Below, piece by piece: positions 50,163 through 58,884 of a stretch of DNA of 64,000 nt. Source of the DNA: CAYFNF01 sp964344485 (GTDB taxonomy: Bacteria; Patescibacteriota; Patescibacteriia; UBA9570; XYC2-FULL-38-9); contig CAYFNF010000004.1 in NCBI GenBank assembly GCA_964344485.1, forward strand, positions 72,591 to 136,590, in the 5' to 3' direction. The stretch's first letter is position 1; the number at the start of each line of letters is the position of its first letter. The position numbers were made by a program, and so were the translations under genes. The notes beneath the pieces are model-generated. The model did not search any database and had not been told where the DNA came from. It saw only the letters and a list, made by a program, of their open reading frames with translations.

Positions 50163-51539
50163 ATGAGAACAGTAGGTTGCGAATTTGAATATATTGCAGT
50201 ATTTCCTGATGGAAGGAGCATCGATCGCGCAACCGCGATCCGTTTTTGGAAACACTTTGCTAAAGAGCATCCAGAGTGGCAGATAAAAAAAGAGAAGATT
50301 CGTGGTGATGTTACTGGAGTATATCGTAAGAATGGGAGGTATATTGAAGTGTTGAATACTGACCGCGGAGTCGGTACGATGGAATTATCATTACGTCCAT
50401 TTGCTACTATTCAACAGAGCGAAAAGCATTTTCATTCTGTATTCAATAAAATGGTACGCATTGCTGAGCAAATCGGTTTCTATTTTATTACCACTGGCGT
50501 GCAGCCGATTACCTGGCTGGATCAGGGTCGTGTGACGCGAAAAGATTGGTATTTACTATTTGATAAAAAGTTGCGGCATTGGAGACACGGTATTGTTACT
50601 GCATCACATCAGGCAACTATTGACCACTCAGTTGATGAGTGGATACCGGTGTACAATGTAATGCATGCGCTTTCTGGGCCCTTGTCTGCGTTGACTGTGT
50701 GTTCACCGATTGCTCAAGGAAGGATGCAGCCACAGAAAGAGACGCGGCAACAGTTATGGCACGCATGGAATAAAAAGGCCCTCCCGCAATATCGGTCCTT
50801 TTTTGGGAATACCATACAAAAGAAGCCGTTCAAGACCCTGGACGAGTATATTCGTTTTTATTGGAACACGCGATTATTTTTAGTCACAAGAGGGAAAGGC
50901 GCCGGGTATGCTGTATGGGGTGATCCGCAGTTTATCGAATACCTTCGGTCTGAAAAACCAATGGTCCATATTGGATTGCTTGGAGACCGTAAAAGATTAA
51001 TGCCAGATGTAGAGATGTTGCATTATATTCATCAATATACGTGGCTCACTGCGAAGGTACATTATTTTTTCGAAGACACCGTGACTGTGGCAGGAGCAGT
51101 AGAAGCATACGACAGCTCAAGTATCCTCCCATACTTTAAAAAACATATATCGCACTGCTATATAGAGAATCGCACATGTGGAGTTGCGCCAAAAGGAGAG
51201 GAAATGGCGATACCTGCAATATCTCTCGGTATTGTAGAAAATTGGAAGGACGCAGAGCAGCTCGTAAATAAGATGTCATGGGAACAATGGGTTCAATTCA
51301 GAAACGATGCAGATATTCACGGTTTAGATTTCCCTCATCATAAGCAGCGTAACCTCCGACTGGTCCATGAGACGTTGAAAGTCGCTGAGCAGGGCTTGAA
51401 GAGAAGAGGCAAAGGAGAGGAAGTCTACCTTACACCACTGTGGGAGCGGTTACGATCGAAAACAACACCAGCGGACAAGATGATAGAGACGTTCCAGCAA
51501 GGTGGAGTTCCTGCAATAGTAGAAACGTATAAGTATTAG
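50163..51539 (+). CDS. GCS2-like carboxylate-amine ligase (glutamate-cysteine ligase family)
   Basis: 458 residues. GCEFEY at the N-terminus, GTMELSLRPFATIQ (acidic metal-ligand pattern), a central HALSGPLSALTVCSP segment and ENRTCGVAPKGEEM later follow the arrangement of GCS2-type ligases, which join an amine to a glutamyl carboxylate using ATP. A role in making gamma-glutamylcysteine or another small thiol or peptide is possible; no second glutathione gene is in the window. Confidence 0.62.
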   Translation: MRTVGCEFEYIAVFPDGRSIDRATAIRFWKHFAKEHPEWQIKKEKIRGDVTGVYRKNGRYIEVLNTDRGVGTMELSLRPFATIQQSEKHFHSVFNKMVRIAEQIGFYFITTGVQPITWLDQGRVTRKDWYLLFDKKLRHWRHGIVTASHQATIDHSVDEWIPVYNVMHALSGPLSALTVCSPIAQGRMQPQKETRQQLWHAWNKKALPQYRSFFGNTIQKKPFKTLDEYIRFYWNTRLFLVTRGKGAGYAVWGDPQFIEYLRSEKPMVHIGLLGDRKRLMPDVEMLHYIHQYTWLTAKVHYFFEDTVTVAGAVEAYDSSSILPYFKKHISHCYIENRTCGVAPKGEEMAIPAISLGIVENWKDAEQLVNKMSWEQWVQFRNDADIHGLDFPHHKQRNLRLVHETLKVAEQGLKRRGKGEEVYLTPLWERLRSKTTPADKMIETFQQGGVPAIVETYKY

Positions 51540-51567
51540 AAAAACCGCCTGTAAGGCGATTTTATGG

Positions 51568-51640
51568 AGCGGGTAGGGGGAATCGAACCCCCATATTCAG
51601 CTTGGAAGGCTGACGTAATGAGCCGTTATACTATACCCGC
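51568..51640 (-). tRNA. tRNA-Gly (anticodon TCC)
   Basis: Acceptor GCGGGTA/TACCCGC, anticodon stem TCAGC/GCTGA around CTTCCAA, T-arm GGGGG-TTCGATT-CCCCC. Confidence 0.93.
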
Positions 51641-51769
51641 AAGCAGAACAGATTGTATAGCAATTTCGGAATAAAATCAAGTAATGAAGCAGAAAAAGCC
51701 TAATACACCCCACAAATGGCTTTTTTCAGAAAAACCGGTATGATATATGAGGTATCGAAGTCTGCATAC

Positions 51770-53353
51770 ATGAATATTCTAACGCGAACATCACACATAC
51801 ACGTTGCCTGCATGATGCTTCTCTCAATAGCATGTTTTTTTATTGGGCCATTCGTTCAGCGCGCAGAAGCGCACCCACTCGATATCACGTTTACCTATTT
51901 AAACGTAGATTCTGAGACACAAGCTATTTCAGGTACTACCAACCTGCACGCGTTCGAAGTCGGCATGCTCCTGGAGAACAACGGTATTGAATATGAAAGC
52001 ATAAGTGATGCGTACCTATCGGGTTGGTTGTTCATCGATTACATCATGGAGACTATATATGTGCAGAATAATGGAGAGGCGTGTCATTTTAAGACGGCAA
52101 ACGTCTTTGAACAGGACGAGATTACGATTATGGCTGAGGGGTTTGAGATCCAGTATACGATGGAATGCGCTCAGGATTTAGATATTGTCTATTTTTCCAA
52201 TACCATGTTCACGGAGCTGGAGCTACAGACCAATCAGATGTACTTTGTGGTGGATGGTAATCTAGAGGAGCCTCGATATAAGAAAATTCTGACCAGCAAA
52301 GTAACCTCTGATGCATTTGACTTTCAAGATCCAGAGAGAACACTGCAGTATCAAAATGACGCAGACGATGACGGACTTACTGACGAAGAAGAAGAGGCCT
52401 ATGGAACGAACCCTCACCTTCCGGATACGGACTTTGACGGATATGCAGACTTGGATGAAATAGAACAAGGGTGGTATCCACTGGATCCAGAAGCAGCAGT
52501 TGAGCTCATGCAAGGCGAACGCGTCCCGTTAAAAGAAGCGCAGGAGAAGCAGCAGGAATATCAGGAGTATCAAGAGCAGCAAGAAGGAGTGATCTTCTCT
52601 TCTGAAAATATCGCAGGAGGTGGTTTTATTAAAAATACGAATGCATTCAGAACCGGGAAGCTAAAACGATATCTAGGAAAGATTAGCGAGCTCTTTGATG
52701 AAGGATCGGCTCTATCGATTCTATTCATCTTGTTGATAGCATTCGTCCTGGGAGTACTACATTCTGTAACTGCTGATCATGGCAAGAGCATTCTCGCTTC
52801 TTATTTGATTGAGCAGGACAAGAAGATGAAAGATGTGCTGGTATTTGCCACTTCATTGACCGCAACGCATTTATTGGATGTGGTGGTTCTGGGCATTGCG
52901 TTTAAGCTATTCTCTCTAGTGAGCGATATCTACAAGTATATCAACACTATTCAGACCGTTGGTGCATTTGTGCTTCTTGGGATTGCGGTGTTCTACTTAT
53001 TGCGCAACATGTTCCCAAAGAAGATCAAGATTGGAGTAAAGAGAAAAGGCCCGATCCTTGGTGTTATCGCTGGACTTGCACCGTGTACCATCGGTTGGTC
53101 TGTGATGATTGCTATTATTAGCTTAGGCAAAATCAATTGGATCGTGCCGATTATACTCGTATTTGGTTTAGGGATCTTTACTACGTTAGTAGTGTTTGGA
53201 TTTGTGGTATTGAAGGTAAAAGAAAAGATCATCAACAAAAGGAAGAATATCGCGCGCACAGCATCTATTATCTCAGCGCTATTACTACTTGTGGTGTCTA
53301 TTTATTTGGTATTAGCAGCATTGGGTATTATTGTACGTAGTCCAATAGTGTAG
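51770..53353 (+). CDS. NicO-type metal transporter with N-terminal domain and TSP3 repeats
   Basis: From ATG 51770 (527 residues): signal peptide ending AEA before HPLD, an extracellular beta domain (about 35-200), calcium-binding thrombospondin-type-3-like repeats (DADDDGLTDEEEEAYGTNP, DTDFDGYADLDEIEQG), a Gln/Glu coiled stretch, and six TM segments of the NicO/UreH type with LGVLHSVTADHGKS (HxxxxDH metal motif) and GLAPCTIGW. Nickel or cobalt transport is likely but not proven. Upstream in-frame starts (51716, 51740) sit in the promoter region. Followed directly by a terminator overlapping the C10 promoter. Confidence 0.75.
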   Translation: MNILTRTSHIHVACMMLLSIACFFIGPFVQRAEAHPLDITFTYLNVDSETQAISGTTNLHAFEVGMLLENNGIEYESISDAYLSGWLFIDYIMETIYVQNNGEACHFKTANVFEQDEITIMAEGFEIQYTMECAQDLDIVYFSNTMFTELELQTNQMYFVVDGNLEEPRYKKILTSKVTSDAFDFQDPERTLQYQNDADDDGLTDEEEEAYGTNPHLPDTDFDGYADLDEIEQGWYPLDPEAAVELMQGERVPLKEAQEKQQEYQEYQEQQEGVIFSSENIAGGGFIKNTNAFRTGKLKRYLGKISELFDEGSALSILFILLIAFVLGVLHSVTADHGKSILASYLIEQDKKMKDVLVFATSLTATHLLDVVVLGIAFKLFSLVSDIYKYINTIQTVGAFVLLGIAVFYLLRNMFPKKIKIGVKRKGPILGVIAGLAPCTIGWSVMIAIISLGKINWIVPIILVFGLGIFTTLVVFGFVVLKVKEKIINKRKNIARTASIISALLLLVVSIYLVLAALGIIVRSPIV

Positions 53354-53372
53354 ACGTGTAGCAGCATAAAAG

Positions 53373-53404
53373 GCCTTGACAAAAGGCGTTTTTTCATATA
53401 TAAA
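53373..53404 (+). promoter_or_regulatory. Native terminator with embedded C10 promoter
   Basis: GCCTT-GACAA-AAGGC plus six T terminates the transporter gene; TTGACA (53376-53381) spans its stem and loop and, with a 17-base spacer, meets TATAAA (53399-53404). Confidence 0.72.
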
Positions 53405-53447
53405 ACTCGAGCCACTCACACGGGTCCAAGGAAGGATTGGAGGTATC

Positions 53448-53711
53448 ATGAGCGCTGTGTTCGTGATGTGGGGTGGACGGAATTATCTGTGGTGTGCCAG
53501 CAAGGAGGTCTTGGTCCACGCGGCCAAGCATCCCATGGATCACCACGGACCAGGACTGCTGGAGGCGCTGCGCGATCAGAGCGCGGACATTCGGATCCCC
53601 ACGGATCCGACGCTGCTCATCACGCGCGAGTACGCCATGGTCCGTGAGAAGGCCAGGCAGTGCCCGGAGGCGCCGGAAGAAGTCCTGGAGTGGATTCGCG
53701 ACAACCTGTAG
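53448..53711 (+). CDS. C10 first product: small soluble protein
   Basis: ATG with TTGGAGG six bases upstream; 87 residues, no signal. Begins MSAVFVMWGGRNYLWCASKE and ends with EAPEEVLEWIRDNL; the middle has His/Lys/Asp-rich stretches (VHAAKHPMDHHGPG). No family known. A TAG stop is followed in the same frame by a second coding stretch (53727-53987). Confidence 0.62.
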   Translation: MSAVFVMWGGRNYLWCASKEVLVHAAKHPMDHHGPGLLEALRDQSADIRIPTDPTLLITREYAMVREKARQCPEAPEEVLEWIRDNL

Positions 53712-53726
53712 CACGGAGGGAAGCCT

Positions 53727-53987
53727 ATTTCCACAACCCGGCAAGTAGACGGTCGTGTCCTGACCTCGTTCCTCTGTCCAGTACCGCTCATCTCGAGCAT
53801 CGGAGTCGGCCACTCAACGGTCGATGTCCCGAGCGTTCGGGTGCGACTGGACGACGGAGAGGAAGTCACCGTGGCGTCACCACCGATATCAGAAGGAACC
53901 CGGGTCCGCGTGACCCTGCGCCTGGATCGCATCTGGTTCATCATCTGGTTCTGCTGGTGGCACCCTGAGAAGGTCGACGTCCTGTAG
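53727..53987 (+). CDS. C10 second product: probable ATT-initiated small protein
   Basis: In the same frame as the upstream gene but separated by TAG, an open stretch of 86 codons has the same G+C-rich codon pattern. CGGAGGG lies just upstream and the first codon at standard spacing is ATT; there is no ATG, GTG or TTG nearby (next GTG is codon 39). The product is beta-rich (VRVRLDDGEEVTVASPP, RVRVTLRLDRIWFIIWFCWW). Either translation starts at ATT, the amber codon is read through, or the gene has been cut by a nonsense mutation. Confidence 0.5.
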   Translation: MSTTRQVDGRVLTSFLCPVPLISSIGVGHSTVDVPSVRVRLDDGEEVTVASPPISEGTRVRVTLRLDRIWFIIWFCWWHPEKVDVL

Positions 53988-53999
53988 GACAACGTCCGC

Positions 54000-54023
54000 G
54001 ACGCACACGCGTCAACTTTTTTT
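54000..54023 (+). terminator. C10 terminator
   Basis: GACGC-ACAC-GCGTC followed by AAC and seven T plus A. Confidence 0.72.
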
Positions 54024-54024
54024 A

Positions 54025-54054
54025 CTTAAAAACCCCGGTGAAGTACCGGGGCTT
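54025..54054 (-). terminator. Terminator of AmmeMemoRadiSam operon
   Basis: CCCCGGT/ACCGGGG stem with A tract on the left; terminates the minus-strand operon. Confidence 0.85.
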
Positions 54055-54057
54055 TCA

Positions 54058-54501
54058 TTAGTCAGAGCGGGAGAACGGTCCGTACAGACCCGGGCCTTCA
54101 GCGCTAGTAAATGTAAAGATGTAATACAAGTCACCGCACACGTATGCTGACCTGGTGTCACCAACTCCAGTGACGTTCTGTTCAGGAATTTGATAGTAAT
54201 AGACTGAGTGGAATTCTCCAGTATCGCCTGATGCACACTCAATAGAATTATCATGCCAGTTGACTTTTATATTCATGTCATCAAACTCACCGAATGGTCC
54301 AAAGGTGTACAGCTTCTCTTGTGGCAGTTTTTGTAAGGGGTGAGTATACGAAATACCTGAAGGAAGATTTTCATTAAAGACATACCCCGCTGGAGTGAAT
54401 GGGTTGTATACTTCGCGTACAAATACGTACGCGCCAATGCTAGCAACAATGAGTACCACCACGGCTATAATGAGAACGATGTTTATTTTTTTCCCTTTCA
54501 T
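54058..54501 (-). CDS. Membrane-anchored protein, last gene of amr operon
   Basis: 147 residues: basic N-terminus, TM anchor (INIVLIIAVVVLIVASIGAYV) and a small extracellular domain with two Cys (IECASGD, YVCGDLYY) that could form a disulfide. No family recognised. It follows the beta-helix gene by 12 bases and ends the operon. Confidence 0.65.
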   Translation of the reverse strand: MKGKKINIVLIIAVVVLIVASIGAYVFVREVYNPFTPAGYVFNENLPSGISYTHPLQKLPQEKLYTFGPFGEFDDMNIKVNWHDNSIECASGDTGEFHSVYYYQIPEQNVTGVGDTRSAYVCGDLYYIFTFTSAEGPGLYGPFSRSD

Positions 54502-54513
54502 ATATACATGATA

Positions 54514-55380
54514 TTAATAAGTGAATTCGTTGTTATACCGCCATTCTTTTGTTGAATTATCAACTGGATATTCAATACTATTATCAGAAACAGTCGGTGA
54601 TGCTCCTTCCTCAGTGTATATCCCATTTCCACAATATTGTATCACATTTCCACTAATCGTCCCGCCTCCGCTCATAATTACAATACCAGTGTTGGAGTGG
54701 TAGATATAGTTACCAATAATAGTTGGGCTTCCTCCTTGTGAGTCTATCCCTTCATGTCCGCTTTCATAGATTTCGTTGTTTAACACTTGCGCAGAGCTGT
54801 ATCCAGTAGAGACCGCTGACCAGAAATTACTGTGCATACTGTTATTCTGAATAATCACGTGATCTCCAGGTATGCTCGTAGGAGTGAGACCATTGCGAGA
54901 GTAATCTACTATTGCATACTCCACAATACTTTCTGGTCCATGAATATAAACCGCTTCCCAGTCTGCAGTTGTTGGTGTTTCTGCTGCGGACGTGAATGTA
55001 ATAGGCTGTTCCTTGGTTCCGCGTGCAGTCAAGTTTCCACCGATTTCTAGAGATGAATGTGATGTCGCATATGATTCTAACCGAGTAGGGTCATCATTAT
55101 TAAACCCATCAGCCATTATTTCAGTTCCGCGCGCTCGATCATCTTGCACTAAGAATTTGATAGTCGTACCCGGTCGGATAGTGAGTGCCTGACGTATATA
55201 GACATCTCCTGTAATAGTAATCTCCCCGTTCCAGATCTGATCACGATAGTAATTTCCAGAAAGTGAGGTGTCTGAAACTACTTTTGGACTGAGGTATACT
55301 GCTACAGCAAGAATCAGCAATACCGCTCCAGGCGAAACAATGAATAGTAGTATCTTTCTTCCAACGTGTTCAATCTTCAT
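54514..55380 (-). CDS. Membrane-anchored right-handed beta-helix protein
   Basis: 288 residues: N-terminal TM (LLFIVSPGAVLLILAVAVYL), then a parallel beta-helix (GEITITGDVYI, TIIGNYIYHSNTGIVIM, GTISGNVIQYCGNGI). Such helices bind or cleave polysaccharides; catalytic residues are not apparent. Its ATG overlaps the amrA stop by four bases, so it is translationally coupled to the AMMECR1-like gene, an unusual association. Confidence 0.78.
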   Translation of the reverse strand: MKIEHVGRKILLFIVSPGAVLLILAVAVYLSPKVVSDTSLSGNYYRDQIWNGEITITGDVYIRQALTIRPGTTIKFLVQDDRARGTEIMADGFNNDDPTRLESYATSHSSLEIGGNLTARGTKEQPITFTSAAETPTTADWEAVYIHGPESIVEYAIVDYSRNGLTPTSIPGDHVIIQNNSMHSNFWSAVSTGYSSAQVLNNEIYESGHEGIDSQGGSPTIIGNYIYHSNTGIVIMSGGGTISGNVIQYCGNGIYTEEGASPTVSDNSIEYPVDNSTKEWRYNNEFTY

Positions 55381-55895
55381 ATGTGTTTTTCAGTAGTAAA
55401 CGATAGTACACGGATTTTTTTATCTATTCCCGGGCGAATTCCGGCTTTCTGGCATGCTGTTTTAAATTGTTGCTCTGGAGTAGCAATGCCTTCTAAACCT
55501 GGCAAAAGCAGGCCGCTTCTACCATCTTGGGCTCGTACAACTATACCTTGTGTTTCCGGATCAACAGAGGTTAAATCTTTCACTGGCGTGAGAGGGTGGA
55601 GGATGCTGACTTCGTATTGTATATGCGGTAGCTCTTCTTTGGTAACAGGTTGAAAGCGAAAATCACGAGCTACTGCGGAGATCGCATTTGAGATGATTTC
55701 ATTTGCAACAGAAACCTTGCTTGAGGCAACCGTACCGATGCAACCGCGCAGCTCACCATTCAGCTTCACAGTAACAAACACCCCGGCGTGTTCTTGTGTT
55801 AATTCATCCGGTAGGTCATCTGGCACCTCTAAGGTCGTATTGTTCTTTACATACTCCTCTGCAGCTTGTTTTGCTAATTGTACGTATGGATCCAT
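55377..55895 (-). CDS. amrA: AMMECR1-family protein (AmmeMemoRadiSam system A)
   Basis: 172 residues with the conserved LNGELRGCIGT motif (about residues 48-58) and RDFRF. The family is universal in eukaryotes and common in archaea and bacteria, almost always beside MEMO and a radical SAM gene, yet its reaction is unknown. It begins two bases after the MEMO-like gene. Confidence 0.9.
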   Translation of the reverse strand: MDPYVQLAKQAAEEYVKNNTTLEVPDDLPDELTQEHAGVFVTVKLNGELRGCIGTVASSKVSVANEIISNAISAVARDFRFQPVTKEELPHIQYEVSILHPLTPVKDLTSVDPETQGIVVRAQDGRSGLLLPGLEGIATPEQQFKTACQKAGIRPGIDKKIRVLSFTTEKHI

Positions 55896-55897
55896 AG

Positions 55898-56677
55898 TTA
55901 TAGTAATCGCGCCGTACAGTACCCTACACCGAACGGTCCTTCATAATGATATATATTACATTCCCACGCTTCTTGTTGCAATGTACCAAGTAAGATGGCG
56001 AATGAACGCAAGCCGCACTCCCCAGCGTGCTCGATCAATTCATGGTCAAGCTGCAAGATGTCATTCACGCGTTTCTCTTGAAGTAGCTGTAGTAGCATCT
56101 CGTCGAACTCTTTCCCTTTTGGTGAGAAACCAGCTGGGGCCGATGGGATTAAGCGATGCGATAGATCTCCACTGGCAATGAGCGCGATCTTTTTTTGTGT
56201 CTTCTGGCAGACGGATCCGATCAGCGCTCCATACGCAAGATGTTCTTCAAGACTAAGCATGGAGAAAGAACAGTGTACAACGTTGGGTGAAATATCTTGC
56301 AGAAGATAATAGAGAGGGACAAGCGTACCGTGATCCAGTGTTGCATCATGCACGTCTATAGGAATTTGCTCCTCTTGTGCGTGTTTGATGATGTCGTTCA
56401 CTATCTCTAAATCATTCGTGTACTGAAATGCTCTATCAAATCCGAACTGCCCTAAATCGCCGGTGAGTGTTTCAGCATGATTTAGCTGAAAGGATCCAGC
56501 AGAGAGCGGAGCATGTGGAGAGATAATAAGAACAGTATCTGGCTGTGCTTCAGTCAGCTCTTGACCAAGGCGCTGCATGGCAGCAATAGTGTTCTTTACC
56601 TGTTCAATATCTTCCTGCTGACCGATCTCAGGGAGAATGATCGGTGGGTGCGGAGTGATAGATGCGAAAGTGATCAT
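55898..56677 (-). CDS. amrB: MEMO/LigB-like protein (AmmeMemoRadiSam system B)
   Basis: 259 residues. ITPHPPIILPE and IISPHAPL are the metal-binding style motifs of the MEMO/LigB class III extradiol dioxygenase-like fold; GDLSHR and the C-terminal FGVGYCTARLL also fit. It overlaps the DJ-1 gene by four bases. The protein belongs with amrA and amrS. Confidence 0.85.
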   Translation of the reverse strand: MITFASITPHPPIILPEIGQQEDIEQVKNTIAAMQRLGQELTEAQPDTVLIISPHAPLSAGSFQLNHAETLTGDLGQFGFDRAFQYTNDLEIVNDIIKHAQEEQIPIDVHDATLDHGTLVPLYYLLQDISPNVVHCSFSMLSLEEHLAYGALIGSVCQKTQKKIALIASGDLSHRLIPSAPAGFSPKGKEFDEMLLQLLQEKRVNDILQLDHELIEHAGECGLRSFAILLGTLQQEAWECNIYHYEGPFGVGYCTARLL

Positions 56678-57192
56678 GCCTTGAGTTGTTGAATGATGGC
56701 TTCCGCGAATGCTTCTGCAGCATCCGGACCATTTGCTGTAATTATTGCTCCATCTTGTACAACTGGCTGGTCTTGGAAACGCGCACCATTGTTTTCAAGA
56801 ACCGCAGATTGTTCTCCGTCACCGTTCCATACCGTTGCTGCCTTATCTTGCAATGCGCCTGCATATGCAAGAATGGTTGGCGCTATACAGATTGCAGCTA
56901 AGATTTTCTCTGCTTCTAAGGAATCTGAAATAATACGGTGTGCACCTGTATCTTGCTGATATTCGACCGCGCCTGGTCCTCCGACAAATACTATTGCATC
57001 GTAATCTTGTATGTTTACGTCTTGAAGCGCCACAGTGGCTTGTGTAATGCCGCCCAGCTTGCCTGAACACTGCCCTGTTTGTGCGCTTGCTGTGGTCACA
57101 GTATATCCCGCGTCTTCCAGCATTGTTTTAGGAGTGCCGTATTCAATATCCTGGTACCCACGCACCGCGACGATAAATAATACATGTTTCAT
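56674..57192 (-). CDS. DJ-1/PfpI-family protein
   Basis: 172 residues: AIVFVGGPGA and the nucleophile elbow AAICIAPTILAYAG (Cys about residue 96) are typical. The family includes glyoxalase III, deglycase-like and protease-like members; the activity is uncertain. It lies inside the AmmeMemoRadiSam operon between amrS and amrB, which suggests a shared pathway, perhaps handling a reactive metabolite. Confidence 0.85.
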   Translation of the reverse strand: MKHVLFIVAVRGYQDIEYGTPKTMLEDAGYTVTTASAQTGQCSGKLGGITQATVALQDVNIQDYDAIVFVGGPGAVEYQQDTGAHRIISDSLEAEKILAAICIAPTILAYAGALQDKAATVWNGDGEQSAVLENNGARFQDQPVVQDGAIITANGPDAAEAFAEAIIQQLKA

Positions 57193-57202
57193 ATGTATAT
57201 TG

Positions 57203-58246
57203 TTACTTATTATTCCAAAGACCTAGTAATTGTTCCCCACATGCACACGTACCGCCTGTATCAAAACGCTCTATGTGGTATCCGATGCGTTGCACTACGA
57301 CCTCTCCACACGCAGGGCAGTATGTGTGCTCCCACTCTGATCCGTGTACATTTCCGGCAAATACATGCTGCAAGCCAGCATTCTTTCCGATATAATATGC
57401 ACGCTCAATGGTTTCAATCGGTGTTTCAGGAAGGCTTTGCAGCTTCCAGGAGATGGCTCCGGAGAACACAGAGATATGCCACGGTACATACTCACCCAAC
57501 TCAGTTGATATAAACTCAGCGATCTGCTCAAGCATGTCCGGGTGATCTGATTTCGTCGGGATAATTAACGTTGTGGTTTCTAGCCACACAGAATCTTCTT
57601 TTGCTAAGCGCTTGCAGTTATCTAGTACAGGCTGAATACGCGCGCCACAATTGGATCTATAGAAAGCATCTTCAAATGATTTTATATCAATATTGATAGC
57701 GTCCAGATACGGGACAATAAGATCCAGCGTGCTCTCTGTCATGAAGCCGTTTGAGACCCAGACGTTCTTCAGTCCTTCCTTATGCGCCAGCTTCATAGTG
57801 TCTAGAGCGTACTCAAGAAATATAGTCGGTTCGTTGTATGTATACGCGATGCTGTCACAGTTATTCTCCTGAGCTTGCTGTACTATCTGTTCTGGTGATG
57901 CAGGAGTACCGAGTGGTAATTGATTGTACTCCTTTACCTTCCCTTTTCTTTCGAATATCTGGGAGATGTCATAGTTTTGACAGTTCCCGCAACGGAAGTT
58001 ACATCCCACTGTCCCGAATGAATACGCAGAAGAGCCAGGTAAAAAATGAAACAGCGGCTTTTTTTCGATAGGATCAATATGAAGAGCAATAGTGCGTCCA
58101 TACGGCAATAAGTAGAGCTTCCCGCTTTCGTTTTTACGGATTCCGCAAATTCCAACAGAGCCATCAGTGATTGTGCACTCGTGTGAGCATGCATGACACT
58201 GAACAGCACCTGTTTTTTCCGTGGTAAATTGCACGCATTCTTTCAT
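57203..58246 (-). CDS. amrS: Radical SAM enzyme (AmmeMemoRadiSam system)
   Basis: 347 residues from ATG 58246 (MKECVQF); N-terminal Cys motif (CHACSHECTI), radical SAM cluster motif CNFRCGNCQN (about residues 75-84) and C-terminal Cys pair YCPACG. The TSTS-type iron-sulfur cluster cleaves SAM to start a radical reaction of unknown product. It is the first gene of a six-gene operon; an upstream ATG at 58282 in the same frame is possible but gives a poor N-terminus. Confidence 0.88.
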   Translation of the reverse strand: MKECVQFTTEKTGAVQCHACSHECTITDGSVGICGIRKNESGKLYLLPYGRTIALHIDPIEKKPLFHFLPGSSAYSFGTVGCNFRCGNCQNYDISQIFERKGKVKEYNQLPLGTPASPEQIVQQAQENNCDSIAYTYNEPTIFLEYALDTMKLAHKEGLKNVWVSNGFMTESTLDLIVPYLDAINIDIKSFEDAFYRSNCGARIQPVLDNCKRLAKEDSVWLETTTLIIPTKSDHPDMLEQIAEFISTELGEYVPWHISVFSGAISWKLQSLPETPIETIERAYYIGKNAGLQHVFAGNVHGSEWEHTYCPACGEVVVQRIGYHIERFDTGGTCACGEQLLGLWNNK

Positions 58247-58340
58247 AATTCTATTGTACCATTCATGAAGCGTGCGGTACAAAAGATCCGTTATTAATCA
58301 CGATAGTTATGTTATAATCAATTAGTTAAGAAAAAGTACT

Positions 58341-58790
58341 ATGAAACAAGACAACACCCTTTTCTTTCTTACATTGAAAGAAAACCTTATTAAGAACGCC
58401 ATCATCGTCATTGTTATGGTGATTTTTTATGCCACCATAAAAAACAACCTTTCCTCTTTGGAGGTTGAGGAGATCAAAGACTTCCTCTTAATGTTAAGTG
58501 TATTGCTCGTCACTGCATGTGCAGCGAATTTTACATTTTCCTATGAGCACACCATTATAGAAAGCGGTGGCATGCGCTTTTTGTCACACGCCTCCACGTT
58601 TGTGTTGATGCTTCTCATCGCACTATTATTGGAAGCAATTGTACTGAGCGTCAGTATTATCTATCCATCAGTGTATTCAGTGATCTTTTGGTCGGGGATC
58701 TTACTGTATTTAGGAATTATCCTTTATGATTTCTGGGATCTATTCAGGGCGTTCAAGATACGTGATGTGGAAATAAAAGAAAAAGAATAA
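58341..58790 (+). CDS. Four-TM membrane protein
   Basis: 149 residues with four hydrophobic segments (AIIVIVMVIFYATI, LMLSVLLVTACAANFTF, ASTFVLMLLIALLLEAIVL, IFWSGILLYLGIILYDFW) and a charged C-terminal tail. No recognised family; the loops are short. A hairpin at 58797-58819 (CCCTGG/CCAGGG) follows as a likely terminator. Confidence 0.62.
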   Translation: MKQDNTLFFLTLKENLIKNAIIVIVMVIFYATIKNNLSSLEVEEIKDFLLMLSVLLVTACAANFTFSYEHTIIESGGMRFLSHASTFVLMLLIALLLEAIVLSVSIIYPSVYSVIFWSGILLYLGIILYDFWDLFRAFKIRDVEIKEKE

Positions 58791-58796
58791 TATGAT

Positions 58797-58819
58797 ATCC
58801 CTGGTTCACTGCCAGGGAT
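58797..58819 (+). terminator. Terminator after four-TM gene
   Basis: CCCTGG-TTCACTG-CCAGGG followed by ATGTTTGTT. Confidence 0.7.
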
Positions 58820-58884
58820 GTTTGTTCTAAAGAGATGCCGTAGCTGTAGAGATTACTATAGCGAGTTTTGCAAGCTAACCCGCA

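Noticed and set aside
53394..53813. 139-codon minus-strand frame across C10
   Set aside because: It lies opposite two plus-strand stretches with ribosome-binding sites and covers the C10 promoter region.
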